DNA of 24,635 nucleotides from CAKSHC01 sp045631845 (GTDB taxonomy: Bacteria; Bacillota; Clostridia; Oscillospirales; UMGS1783), in the NCBI GenBank assembly GCA_045631845.1, contig JAZQVM010000058.1, positions 1-24,635 of the forward strand, read 5' to 3'. Position numbers and translations under genes: made by a program. Every line of letters begins with the position of its first letter. Within the stretch, counting starts at the first letter, position 1. Under the pieces are notes generated by a model. That model was not told the DNA's origin. It did no database searches and saw only the letters and a program-made list of their open reading frames with translations. Below are positions 19,152 through 24,635 of this stretch, piece after piece.

Positions 19152-19179
19152 TTCCATTTTAATATTCAAATGGTATAAT
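19152..19179 (+). promoter_or_regulatory. Extended -10 promoter of the ABC transporter operon
   Basis: A consensus TATAAT (19174-19179) is preceded by TGG, an extended -10. Only a poor -35 (TTCCAT, 19152-19157) is visible at 16 bp. The surrounding DNA is AT-rich. Confidence 0.6.
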
Positions 19180-19210
19180 TAAGTATCGTAATATTTTTAT
19201 GGAGGAAATC

Positions 19211-19939
19211 ATGGTTGCAATTAAAACGGTAAATTTGACGAAACAATATCCGCATATCACGGCTGTTGATCATTTGAATTTAGAAATAGCCAAAGGGGAA
19301 CTATTTACCCTGCTCGGTATGAACGGCGCAGGAAAGACAACAACCGTAAAAATGCTTTCGTGCCTGACCGCCCCCACAAGCGGAGACGCTATGGTTGAAG
19401 GGGAGAGTGTGGGGCAGGAGTCTTTGGCGGTAAAACGCAAGATTGGCGTATCTCCTCAGGAAACTGCCGTGGCTGAGCAATTAACTGTTCGGGAAAATTT
19501 AGAGCTTATATGCGGTATTTATGGATTTTCTAAGGAAAAACGGCAAACTTCCGTTGCGGAATGTGCCCAACGATTTGGTCTCCAGCACATACTCTCACAA
19601 AAGGCGGGAAAACTCTCGGGCGGATGGCAACGCCGAGTCAGCATTGCTATGGCGCTCATCGGTGAGCCGTCGGTATTGTTTTTGGATGAGCCGACACTTG
19701 GTTTGGATGTCTTAGCTCGACGAGATCTATGGAATTTGATTCAAGATCTGAAAGGCAAGGTTACCATAGTGCTGACCACTCACTATATGGAAGAAGCCCA
19801 AAGCTTATCCGATCGTATCGGCATCATGAAAGACGGAAAATTGTTGGTGGCAGCCACGCCGAAGGAACTGATGGAGATGACATCAACCGATACGGTTGAA
19901 CAGGCTTTTATTGCAATCGTAAAGGAGGGAAAGAGATGA
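19211..19939 (+). CDS. ABC-2 type transporter, ATP-binding protein
   Basis: This is the cytoplasmic ATPase of a two-gene exporter of the NodI/DrrA-like type. The 242-residue product has Walker A GMNGAGKTTT (~36-45), signature LSGGWQRRVSIAMAL, Walker B VLFLDEPTLGLD and switch histidine TTHYMEEA. The signature reads LSGGW where LSGGQ or LSGGM is usual. ATG at 19211 is preferred over the in-frame ATG at 19199, because GGAGG at 19201-19205 precedes it and the family N-terminus (AIKTVNLTKQY) follows. It overlaps the permease gene by 4 bp. No regulator or biosynthetic gene adjoins it, so the exported compound is unknown. Confidence 0.93.
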   Translation: MVAIKTVNLTKQYPHITAVDHLNLEIAKGELFTLLGMNGAGKTTTVKMLSCLTAPTSGDAMVEGESVGQESLAVKRKIGVSPQETAVAEQLTVRENLELICGIYGFSKEKRQTSVAECAQRFGLQHILSQKAGKLSGGWQRRVSIAMALIGEPSVLFLDEPTLGLDVLARRDLWNLIQDLKGKVTIVLTTHYMEEAQSLSDRIGIMKDGKLLVAATPKELMEMTSTDTVEQAFIAIVKEGKR

Positions 19940-20667
19940 AGATGCTCCTATTTGCTAAACGGTGTGCCAAGGAAATCCTGCGTGATCCGCTTAACTTGCT
20001 CTTTGGTCTGGGATTCCCCATTGTCCTGCTGTTTCTGTTGCATGCTATACAGGCGAATGTACCCGTGAATATGTTTCAAATTGAACGTTTGGCGCCGGGA
20101 ATTGCCGTGTTTGGCTTGTCTTTCATGACGCTCTTTTCTGCCACCCTGTTAGCTAAGGATCGGGAAAGTGCATTTTTACAGAGATTATATACTACACCAT
20201 TGTGCCCGCCCGACTTTATTCTGGGTTATTTGTTGCCAATGATTCCCATAGCCATAATACAAAGTTTGGTTTGTTATCTCCTTGCTGTACCATTGGGATT
20301 ATCCTTGCATATAAATATGTTGTACGCCATGATGTTGAAATTACCGGTTATTCTCTTTTATATCTCTCTGGGGTTATTATGTGGCAGCGTTTTTAATGTC
20401 AAACAGGTCGGCGGTATCTGCGGTGCCTTGCTCACCAATGTGTCGGCATGGCTGGCAGGTATATGGTTCGATCCTCAGTTGATTGGCGGCGCCTTTGAAA
20501 AAATCGCCAACCTACTGCCCTTTATCCATGCCGTGGAATTGGAAAAGGCGGTCGTCATCGGGGATTTTTCACTGGTGTTGCCCCATCTGTACCCCGTCCT
20601 TCTCTATGCCGTTGTCATAACGGTAGCCGCCGTCTTCCTCTTTTTGCGCCAGATGAAACGACAATAA
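19936..20667 (+). CDS. ABC-2 type transporter, permease
   Basis: The 243-residue membrane protein has about six hydrophobic segments, including GLGFPIVLLFLLHAI near residue 30, PGIAVFGLSFMTLFSATLL, the pair around YLLPMIPIAIIQSLVCYLL, LKLPVILFYISLGLLCGSVF, and a last one before the basic end RQMKRQ. The cytosolic stretch AKDRESAFLQRLYTTPLCPP is the conserved coupling region of ABC-2 permeases. It starts at ATG 19936, overlapping the ATPase stop (ATGA). The two proteins should form a homodimeric-type exporter. Substrate is not predictable. Confidence 0.92.
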   Translation: MKMLLFAKRCAKEILRDPLNLLFGLGFPIVLLFLLHAIQANVPVNMFQIERLAPGIAVFGLSFMTLFSATLLAKDRESAFLQRLYTTPLCPPDFILGYLLPMIPIAIIQSLVCYLLAVPLGLSLHINMLYAMMLKLPVILFYISLGLLCGSVFNVKQVGGICGALLTNVSAWLAGIWFDPQLIGGAFEKIANLLPFIHAVELEKAVVIGDFSLVLPHLYPVLLYAVVITVAAVFLFLRQMKRQ

Positions 20668-20698
20668 AAAAGCCACACCCAAACGGGTATGGCTTTTT
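20666..20698. terminator. Bidirectional terminator (ABC permease / tRNA CAU)
   Basis: AAAAAGCCACACCC pairs with GGGTATGGCTTTTT (one C-A mismatch) around an AAAC loop. Runs of A on one side and T on the other let it serve the ABC operon on plus and the tRNA on minus. Confidence 0.82.
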
Positions 20699-20701
20699 GC
20701 T

Positions 20702-20778
20702 TGGTGGACCATCAAGGACTTGAACCTTGGACCGGCCGGTTATGAGCCGGCTGCTCTAACCAACTGAGCTAATGGTCC
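20702..20778 (-). tRNA. tRNA with anticodon CAU (probably Ile2, possibly elongator Met)
   Basis: This is a 77-nt tRNA with encoded CCA. The acceptor GGACCAT pairs with ATGGTCC, the D-arm reads TTAGCTCAGTTGGTTAGAGC, and the anticodon loop CTCATAA has CAT at 20742-20744 (plus coordinates). The GGACC-type acceptor resembles the lysidine-modified tRNA-Ile2 of Bacillus rather than its elongator tRNA-Met. That call is from memory of those sequences and is not certain. It is not the initiator, because the anticodon stem lacks the three G-C pairs in the initiator arrangement. Confidence 0.9.
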
Positions 20779-20791
20779 ACGTGCGCTATAT

Positions 20792-20820
20792 AGTATAGCA
20801 CACCATATTAAGAAAATCAA
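20792..20820 (-). promoter_or_regulatory. Promoter of the CAU tRNA
   Basis: On the minus strand TTGATT (20815-20820) and TATACT (20792-20797) are separated by 17 bp. They lie between the radical SAM gene stop and the tRNA 5' end. The tRNA may also be reached by read-through from the B6 operon, as no terminator separates them. Confidence 0.75.
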
Positions 20821-20828
20821 GTATTGTT

Positions 20829-21434
20829 TTACGATTCATACGGACGAATTCGAAGAGTAGCCCCCAAAGATTCGCAGATCTGACGGCTTTTCTCCTGTTC
20901 CTCGGGCGAGGTGACCACATCCACCACCGTCATCATCACCTGCGGCACATAGACCGTACACTCCTTGGTAAAGGCCAGCATGGCGTCATACGACGGCAAA
21001 CCGAATTTGGGACGAACGACCTTCAGATAATCCTCAGCATTGGTGGCGTTCAAACTGATGGAAACGGCATCGATCAGGCCGCTCAGCATGGAGGCGGTGC
21101 TCTTGCCGTGAATCAGATCGGCCAGTCCGTTGGTGTTGATGCGGATGCGAATATCGCTTTTGCTCTTGATATATCGAGCAACGGTCAGCAGATCGTCAAG
21201 CCGTTCGGTCGGCTCGCCGTAACCGCAAAAAACGATCTCCTCATATTGAGAAAGATCCCATGCATCAAGGCTTTGACAGACCTCATCCACCGTCGGCTCC
21301 CGATCCAGCCACAACGGATCAGAACCATATACACTGTCGCTGTTTTGGCGTAAACAGAAGGTGCAGGCGCAGGGGCAACGGTTGGTCATATTCACATAGA
21401 TCCCGCGCTTGACGGGATAGGTAATAGTCATCAT
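20829..21434 (-). CDS. Radical SAM protein, TatD-associated type (TIGR04038-like)
   Basis: This is a short radical SAM enzyme of 201 residues. The 4Fe-4S motif C20-x3-C24-x2-C27 lies in NRCPCACTFCLRQN. It is followed by EIVFCGYGEPTERLDDLL (SAM-binding GGE-like motif, ~68-85), RINTNGLADLIHG and SISLNA. The overall pattern, including YVNMTNRCPCACTFC and the ending RIRPYES, matches the family I know as radical SAM, TatD family-associated, whose substrate is unknown. No tatD is present here. The ATG at 21434 overlaps the stop of the ECF S component gene (ATGA), so it is the last coding gene of the pdxK operon. A role in B6 or another cofactor is only suggested by this context. Confidence 0.9.
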   Translation of the reverse strand: MMTITYPVKRGIYVNMTNRCPCACTFCLRQNSDSVYGSDPLWLDREPTVDEVCQSLDAWDLSQYEEIVFCGYGEPTERLDDLLTVARYIKSKSDIRIRINTNGLADLIHGKSTASMLSGLIDAVSISLNATNAEDYLKVVRPKFGLPSYDAMLAFTKECTVYVPQVMMTVVDVVTSPEEQEKSRQICESLGATLRIRPYES

Positions 21435-21922
21435 AAGAAAATCCTCCGAATGTTGAGTTTGTCAAAAAGATAGCCAAGCAGTAAAAATATCATACTGCTG
21501 ATCAGACATTGCATACAACTGCCCACGATACCGGCCAGCGGCGCTACGGCATTTTGTGTAATCAGGGCTTCGTAGGCATAATAGCCGCCGATGCACAAAA
21601 TCCAAGCGGGAATCAGCGCCAGCATATTTCGTATGCAAAAGATCTTTCCTTGCCGCCGAAAGGCAAGAACCGATAACCCCTTGATAACAAGGGAGGCGGG
21701 TGCCCATATCGCAAAGCCGGTCATCACATCGGCCAAGGTACTGCCGAGAATCCCCACCGCCACAGCGTAGGGCCACGGGAGCAGGCAGGCGGCTAAGTAG
21801 ATGACGGCATCACCCGTATGAATATAGCCGGCGTGGGAGGGAATCTGCAAAAAGGCGGTGCAGACAAAGACAAGTGCGGCAAAAATACCGCTGTAGCAAA
21901 GATAACGAACGGTCGGTTTCAT
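21431..21922 (-). CDS. ECF transporter S component-like membrane protein
   Basis: The 163-residue hydrophobic protein has about five or six membrane segments. The first is YSGIFAALVFVCTAFLQI near residues 9-26. The conserved HTGDAVIYLAACLLPWPYA follows, with the G-D pair common in small S components, then VGILGSTLADVMTGFAIWAP. S components bind a vitamin and dock on the shared EcfT/EcfA energy-coupling module, which is not in this window. Being coupled at its start to the pdxK-like gene (4-bp ATGA overlap), its likely substrate is pyridoxine, pyridoxal or pyridoxamine. That is inference from context, not from binding residues. It also overlaps the downstream radical SAM gene by 4 bp. Confidence 0.82.
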   Translation of the reverse strand: MKPTVRYLCYSGIFAALVFVCTAFLQIPSHAGYIHTGDAVIYLAACLLPWPYAVAVGILGSTLADVMTGFAIWAPASLVIKGLSVLAFRRQGKIFCIRNMLALIPAWILCIGGYYAYEALITQNAVAPLAGIVGSCMQCLISSMIFLLLGYLFDKLNIRRIFL

Positions 21923-22737
21923 AGTTGTGTTAAAAACTCCTCAAAACATAGTCCGTCGGTTTTGGGCAGGTTGAGTTCTAAGGCTCGGCGCAAAACCTTG
22001 GCGATAAAGGCGGCGGCGTGCCTTACCGAATCTTCTAAGGACATGCCGTTTACGAGGTCGGCCACCAGAATGGAGGAGAAGACATCCCCCGTTCCCGAGC
22101 GGTTCGGGCCTACCTTATGTTCGGTTACCATGGTGACTTTTCCGTCCTCAAAAATGAAATTTACGAGGTTTTCTCCCCGTTCTAACCCCGAAATTACCAC
22201 CTTTTTTGGCCCCATTTGGGTCAATTTCAGGCAAATTTCAGTCAAATTTTCCTCATTAAAGTCGATTTTATAGGGTGTTTTGGTCAAAAAACAGGCCTCT
22301 GTGAGGTTGGGTGTGAGAATATCGGCATAAGGAACCAGTTCTCTCATCTTGTCTGCCAGCAGGGGCGAATAGGAGGGGTACAGTTTGCCATAATCGCCCA
22401 TGACCGGGTCCATCACTACCACGGTATCCTCTTTTTTGAAGTGAAGAAGAAAGTCCTTCACAAGGGCAATCTGTTCGGGAGAACCAAGATAACCGGTCAA
22501 AATCCCCGAAAACTTCAGATTGAGCGCCTTCCATTGCTCCATATACGGTTTCATGTGAGGGGTAAAGTCGGTGGAATAAAAGCGGTCAAACCCCGTATGA
22601 TTGGAAAATATCGAAGTGGGTAGAGGGCAACATTGCACCTTGAGTGCCGAAATAATAGGCAGGGATACGGTTAACGAACAGCGGCCAAATCCGCAAAAGT
22701 CGTTAATGACGGCAATCTTCTTTTCATGATTGTGCAT
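21919..22737 (-). CDS. pdxK: Pyridoxal/pyridoxamine kinase (PdxK/PdxY family)
   Basis: This is a ribokinase-fold B6 vitamer kinase that would trap imported vitamers as 5'-phosphates. The 272-residue product begins KKIAVINDFCGFGRCSLTVS, the typical PdxK/PdxY N-terminus. It has FSGILTGYLGS, VVMDPVMGDYGKLY, ILTPNLTEACFLT and the anion-hole/catalytic-base motif GTGD at 215-218. The frame extends to 22803, but ATG 22737 is chosen because AAGGAGGG (22743-22750) sits five bases upstream and the family start follows. It is the first gene of pdxK-ECF S-radical SAM and is divergent from a MocR-type regulator, which in other bacteria (PdxR) controls B6 genes. Confidence 0.92.
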   Translation of the reverse strand: MHNHEKKIAVINDFCGFGRCSLTVSLPIISALKVQCCPLPTSIFSNHTGFDRFYSTDFTPHMKPYMEQWKALNLKFSGILTGYLGSPEQIALVKDFLLHFKKEDTVVVMDPVMGDYGKLYPSYSPLLADKMRELVPYADILTPNLTEACFLTKTPYKIDFNEENLTEICLKLTQMGPKKVVISGLERGENLVNFIFEDGKVTMVTEHKVGPNRSGTGDVFSSILVADLVNGMSLEDSVRHAAAFIAKVLRRALELNLPKTDGLCFEEFLTQL

Positions 22738-22765
22738 AAAATCCCTCCTTGCTTTTTTATTGAGG

Positions 22766-22779
22766 ATACTATATACTAT
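22766..22779. promoter_or_regulatory. Tandem ATACTAT repeat in the pdxK/regulator intergenic region
   Basis: Two head-to-tail copies of ATACTAT (22766-22772, 22773-22779) lie between the divergent pdxK and regulator genes. A GATACT/AGTATC inverted pair (22765-22770 and 22795-22800) frames the region. On the minus strand TTGATA is a possible -35 for pdxK. MocR/PdxR regulators bind direct repeats in such divergent promoters, so this is a candidate operator. The -10 elements are not clear. Confidence 0.4.
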
Positions 22780-22827
22780 TTTTGGTAGCATGAAAAGTAT
22801 CAAAATAGGAGAATTTTATAGAACCAG

Positions 22828-23883
22828 ATGAAACAGGAAGCGGCGTACTTACAGTTATATAAGAAGATGAGAGAGTCGATCGTTGGCGGGGTTTATCCCA
22901 TGGGGAGCAAATTGCCGTCCAAGCGTACCATGGCCGAAGAGTGGGGCGTGGGGCTGATTACGGTGGCGCACGCTTATGAGTTGCTGATTGATGAAGGGTA
23001 TGTGGAGGCACGGCAGCGTAGCGGATATTTTGTGATCTTCCGAAACGATGACGGGTTTGCCTCGTCTCCACACACCGCCGTATCGGTAAAACATGACAGC
23101 GGGCCTGCGGAATTTCCTCTTTCGGTTTTGCAGCGAACGATGCGCACGGTGATGAGTGATTACGGATCGGATATTTTAGAGCGCTCGCATCCGATCGGAT
23201 GCTTTGAACTTCGGCAGGCCATTCGGCGGTATTTGGCTCGAAGCCGAGGGATACAGGCGCAGGCCGAACAAATTGTGATCGGGTCGGGCTCAGAATATCT
23301 ATATCGCATGATTGTGGATCTGTTGGGGCGCGAACGGGTTTATGGAATAGAATCGCCGTCTTATAAAAAGATTGAGCAGGTGTATCGGGCGGCGGGTGTG
23401 CGCATAGAGATGCTGATGTTGGGGCAGGATGGCATTGACAGCGGAGCGTTGCGTGCCGCACAAGCGGATGTCTTGCACATATCACCTTATCGCAGTTTCC
23501 CCAGCGGAGTGAGCGCATCCGCCTCCAAACGGCATGAATATTTACGATGGGCGCAAGAGGGACGATATATCGTAGAGGATGATTTTGAATCGGAATTTTC
23601 GGTATCCAAAAAGGCAGAAGAAACCTTATTTTCCCATGCTGAACATGAGAATGTTATTTACATGAACACCTTTTCACAAACCGTTTCGCCCTCGTTGCGG
23701 GCGGGGTATATGGTATTGCCGCCGGCGCTGGCCGAGGAATTTGAGCGCAAATTAGGCTTTTATTCCTGTACCGTGCCTACCTATATGCAGTTAGTATTGG
23801 CACGACTGATCGACAATGGGGATTTTGAGCGGCATATCAATCGCGTGCGTCGTCAGAAGCGCAAGGCGCTGGCGCAGAAATGA
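22828..23883 (+). CDS. MocR/PdxR-like GntR-family regulator, C-terminally truncated
   Basis: The N-terminal GntR winged helix (~5-75: GSKLPSKRTMAEEWGVG, YVEARQRSGYFV) is joined to an aminotransferase class I-like domain (HPIGCFELRQAIRRYL, IVIGSGSEYLYR, VEDDFESEF, MNTFSQTVSPSLRAGYMVLP). PdxR-type members sense PLP and control B6 genes. Two features are odd. The position of the PLP-binding lysine (TFSK in the family) is Gln, Q284, codon CAA at 23677-23679. The protein also stops at 351 residues, whereas relatives run to roughly 450-480; the stop falls right after FERHINRVRRQKRKAL. The remaining 180 bp before the next gene cannot hold the missing part. AGGAGA lies 14 bases before ATG 22828, which is far. 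It may be decayed or may act without PLP. Confidence 0.85.
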   Translation: MKQEAAYLQLYKKMRESIVGGVYPMGSKLPSKRTMAEEWGVGLITVAHAYELLIDEGYVEARQRSGYFVIFRNDDGFASSPHTAVSVKHDSGPAEFPLSVLQRTMRTVMSDYGSDILERSHPIGCFELRQAIRRYLARSRGIQAQAEQIVIGSGSEYLYRMIVDLLGRERVYGIESPSYKKIEQVYRAAGVRIEMLMLGQDGIDSGALRAAQADVLHISPYRSFPSGVSASASKRHEYLRWAQEGRYIVEDDFESEFSVSKKAEETLFSHAEHENVIYMNTFSQTVSPSLRAGYMVLPPALAEEFERKLGFYSCTVPTYMQLVLARLIDNGDFERHINRVRRQKRKALAQK

Positions 23884-23895
23884 CGGGGCGTGGGG

Positions 23896-23916
23896 AATCA
23901 TGTTGTGATTTTTTTT
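23896..23916 (+). terminator. Weak possible terminator after the MocR-like gene
   Basis: A 5-bp AATCA/TGATT stem with a 5-nt loop runs into eight Ts (23909-23916). The stem is short and AT-rich, so the call is tentative. Confidence 0.35.
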
Positions 23917-23965
23917 GTGCAATATGCACAGAATATGAAAAATTTGATAACTTTGACGAAAATGG

Positions 23966-23994
23966 TTGACTTAAAGGCGACGGTATACTATACT
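23966..23994 (+). promoter_or_regulatory. Promoter of the small lipoprotein gene
   Basis: TTGACT (23966-23971) and TATACT (23989-23994) are separated by 17 bp. This is one of the closest matches to consensus in the window. A second TATACT overlaps it at 23984-23989, but at the wrong spacing. The leader is about 60 nt. Confidence 0.8.
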
Positions 23995-24062
23995 AATGAA
24001 GCTGGTCATTGTATGTCAACACGATGACGGCATAATATTTAAGATGGAAAGGTGAAACAACA

Positions 24063-24407
24063 ATGACCAAGAAGATTATTGCTGCTATGCTCCTGGTGCT
24101 GGTATGCACGACCGGTCTGCTGGCCGGATGCGGTGCAAAGCCGGTTACCGAAGCCGACTTTGACAGAATTGCTAACTATTACTTTGATCTCAAACTGACC
24201 CAGGGCGGGATCGAGTGGGATGGCGAGTACAAGGTTCAGGAGGATATTATTATCAACTCCAAGAGTTGCTATTGCCTGAGTGCAGTCGATGCTGACGGTG
24301 AGGTTCTGTATTCGCTCGGTATCATGAAGGATGGCTCCGGTGTTTACAACTATGGTATGACCACCGGTAAGGCTACCCGTATCGGCGGCAGCGAAGTCGG
24401 CAAATAA
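24063..24407 (+). CDS. Small putative lipoprotein, family not recognised
   Basis: The 114-residue product has a lipoprotein signal peptide: KK at the N-terminus, a hydrophobic stretch AAMLLVLVCTTGLLAG, then the lipobox LLAGC with the acceptor cysteine at about 22. The mature part, about 90 residues, is polar and carries the phrases NYYFDLKLTQGGIEWDGEYK, SYGLSAVDADGEVLYS-like strands and a glycine-rich GSGVYNYGMTTGK. I recognise no domain. A Shine-Dalgarno AAAGGTG (24048-24054) sits eight bases before the ATG. The gene has its own strong promoter and terminator, so it is a single-gene unit, probably well expressed and anchored on the outer face of the membrane. Confidence 0.85.
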   Translation: MTKKIIAAMLLVLVCTTGLLAGCGAKPVTEADFDRIANYYFDLKLTQGGIEWDGEYKVQEDIIINSKSCYCLSAVDADGEVLYSLGIMKDGSGVYNYGMTTGKATRIGGSEVGK

Positions 24408-24426
24408 GAACAAGATTACGATGAAG

Positions 24427-24458
24427 AATAAGCGATCCGATGGGATCGCTTATTTTTT
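24427..24458 (+). terminator. Intrinsic terminator of the lipoprotein gene
   Basis: AATAAGCGATCC pairs with GGATCGCTTATT around a GATG loop and runs into Ts to 24458. The stem is perfect and lies 20 bp past the stop codon. Confidence 0.9.
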
Positions 24459-24474
24459 ATTTACAAAATAGTAC

Positions 24475-24503
24475 TTGTTTTTTCAGTTATGGAGAGATAT
24501 AAT
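24475..24503 (+). promoter_or_regulatory. Promoter of the right-edge gene
   Basis: TTGTTT (24475-24480) and a consensus TATAAT (24498-24503) are separated by 17 bp, about 36 bp before the ATG at 24540. Confidence 0.7.
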
Positions 24504-24539
24504 AAGGTACAATAGGTAATAAAATCTTGGAGGAAGGAA

Positions 24540-24635
24540 ATGGCAAGAGCAAAACATGCCGCCAAACCGGTGGCAGGGGAAAAGACCACAGATAAGAAGA
24601 AAAGACGGCGTGCGCTTTGGATTACGCTTGGCAGT
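24540..24635 (+). CDS. Start of an unidentified, probably membrane-anchored protein (runs off the right edge)
   Basis: ATG at 24540 has GGAGG at 24529-24533 and a promoter upstream. The 32 visible codons read MARAKHAAKPVAGEK, then a lysine/arginine cluster KKKRRR and ALWITLGS. A basic cytoplasmic tail followed by the beginning of a hydrophobic segment suggests a single-pass or signal-anchor protein; LytR-CpsA-Psr-type proteins often look like this, but nothing here identifies the family. Confidence 0.75.
   Translation, partial: MARAKHAAKPVAGEKTTDKKKRRRALWITLGS

Overview
The window looks like chromosomal DNA of a moderately GC-rich member of the Clostridia, probably Oscillospirales. The reasons are the AddAB (RexAB) pair in place of RecBCD, a SecA with a C-terminal zinc (SEC-C) tail, a YmdB phosphodiesterase, GTP-type PEPCK, a TatD-associated type radical SAM protein, an ECF S component and a MocR-type regulator. 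The assignment rests on gene families only. Gene density is high, with many 4-base ATGA overlaps and clear sigma-A type promoters and hairpin terminators. I see no phage, plasmid, insertion sequence, rRNA or CRISPR array.

Layout from left to right. (1) Minus strand, 1-2552: the 5' part of GTP-PEPCK (runs off the left edge), then rsmA (ksgA) and trmL, which overlap. (2) Plus strand, 2619-7229: secA, ymdB and gpsA, ending in a bidirectional terminator. (3) Minus strand, 7228-10569: one tightly overlapped operon, tsaE-tsaB-rpiB-upp-iron alcohol dehydrogenase, read toward the same terminator. (4) Plus strand, 10612-17607: addB and addA, driven from a promoter that overlaps the divergent tsaE promoter. 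(5) tRNA-Ser(GGA) at 17674-17765 with a terminator, then about 220 bp of structured repeats that copy the 3' tail of that tRNA in both orientations (17811-18034), then a DUF4432/mutarotase-like gene. (6) A two-gene ABC-2 transporter on plus (19211-20667), which shares a bidirectional terminator with a minus-strand tRNA(CAU). (7) An apparent vitamin B6 salvage locus: pdxK-like kinase, ECF S component and radical SAM protein on minus (22737 down to 20829), with a divergent MocR/PdxR-like regulator on plus (22828-23883). (8) A small orphan lipoprotein gene, and the first 32 codons of a gene that runs off the right edge.

Most of the content is core housekeeping: translation and tRNA/rRNA modification (rsmA, trmL, tsaB, tsaE, two tRNAs), protein export (secA), lipid precursor supply (gpsA), nucleotide salvage and pentose metabolism (upp, rpiB), and DNA repair (addAB). 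The observations most worth a second look are: the tRNA-tail repeat array; the B6 locus, whose MocR regulator has lost both the PLP-binding lysine (Gln at 284) and about its last 100 residues, and whose operon carries a radical SAM enzyme of unknown substrate; and a SecA whose normally near-invariant DEVD box reads DEVV. All functional statements come from reading the sequence against remembered family features; no database search was run.
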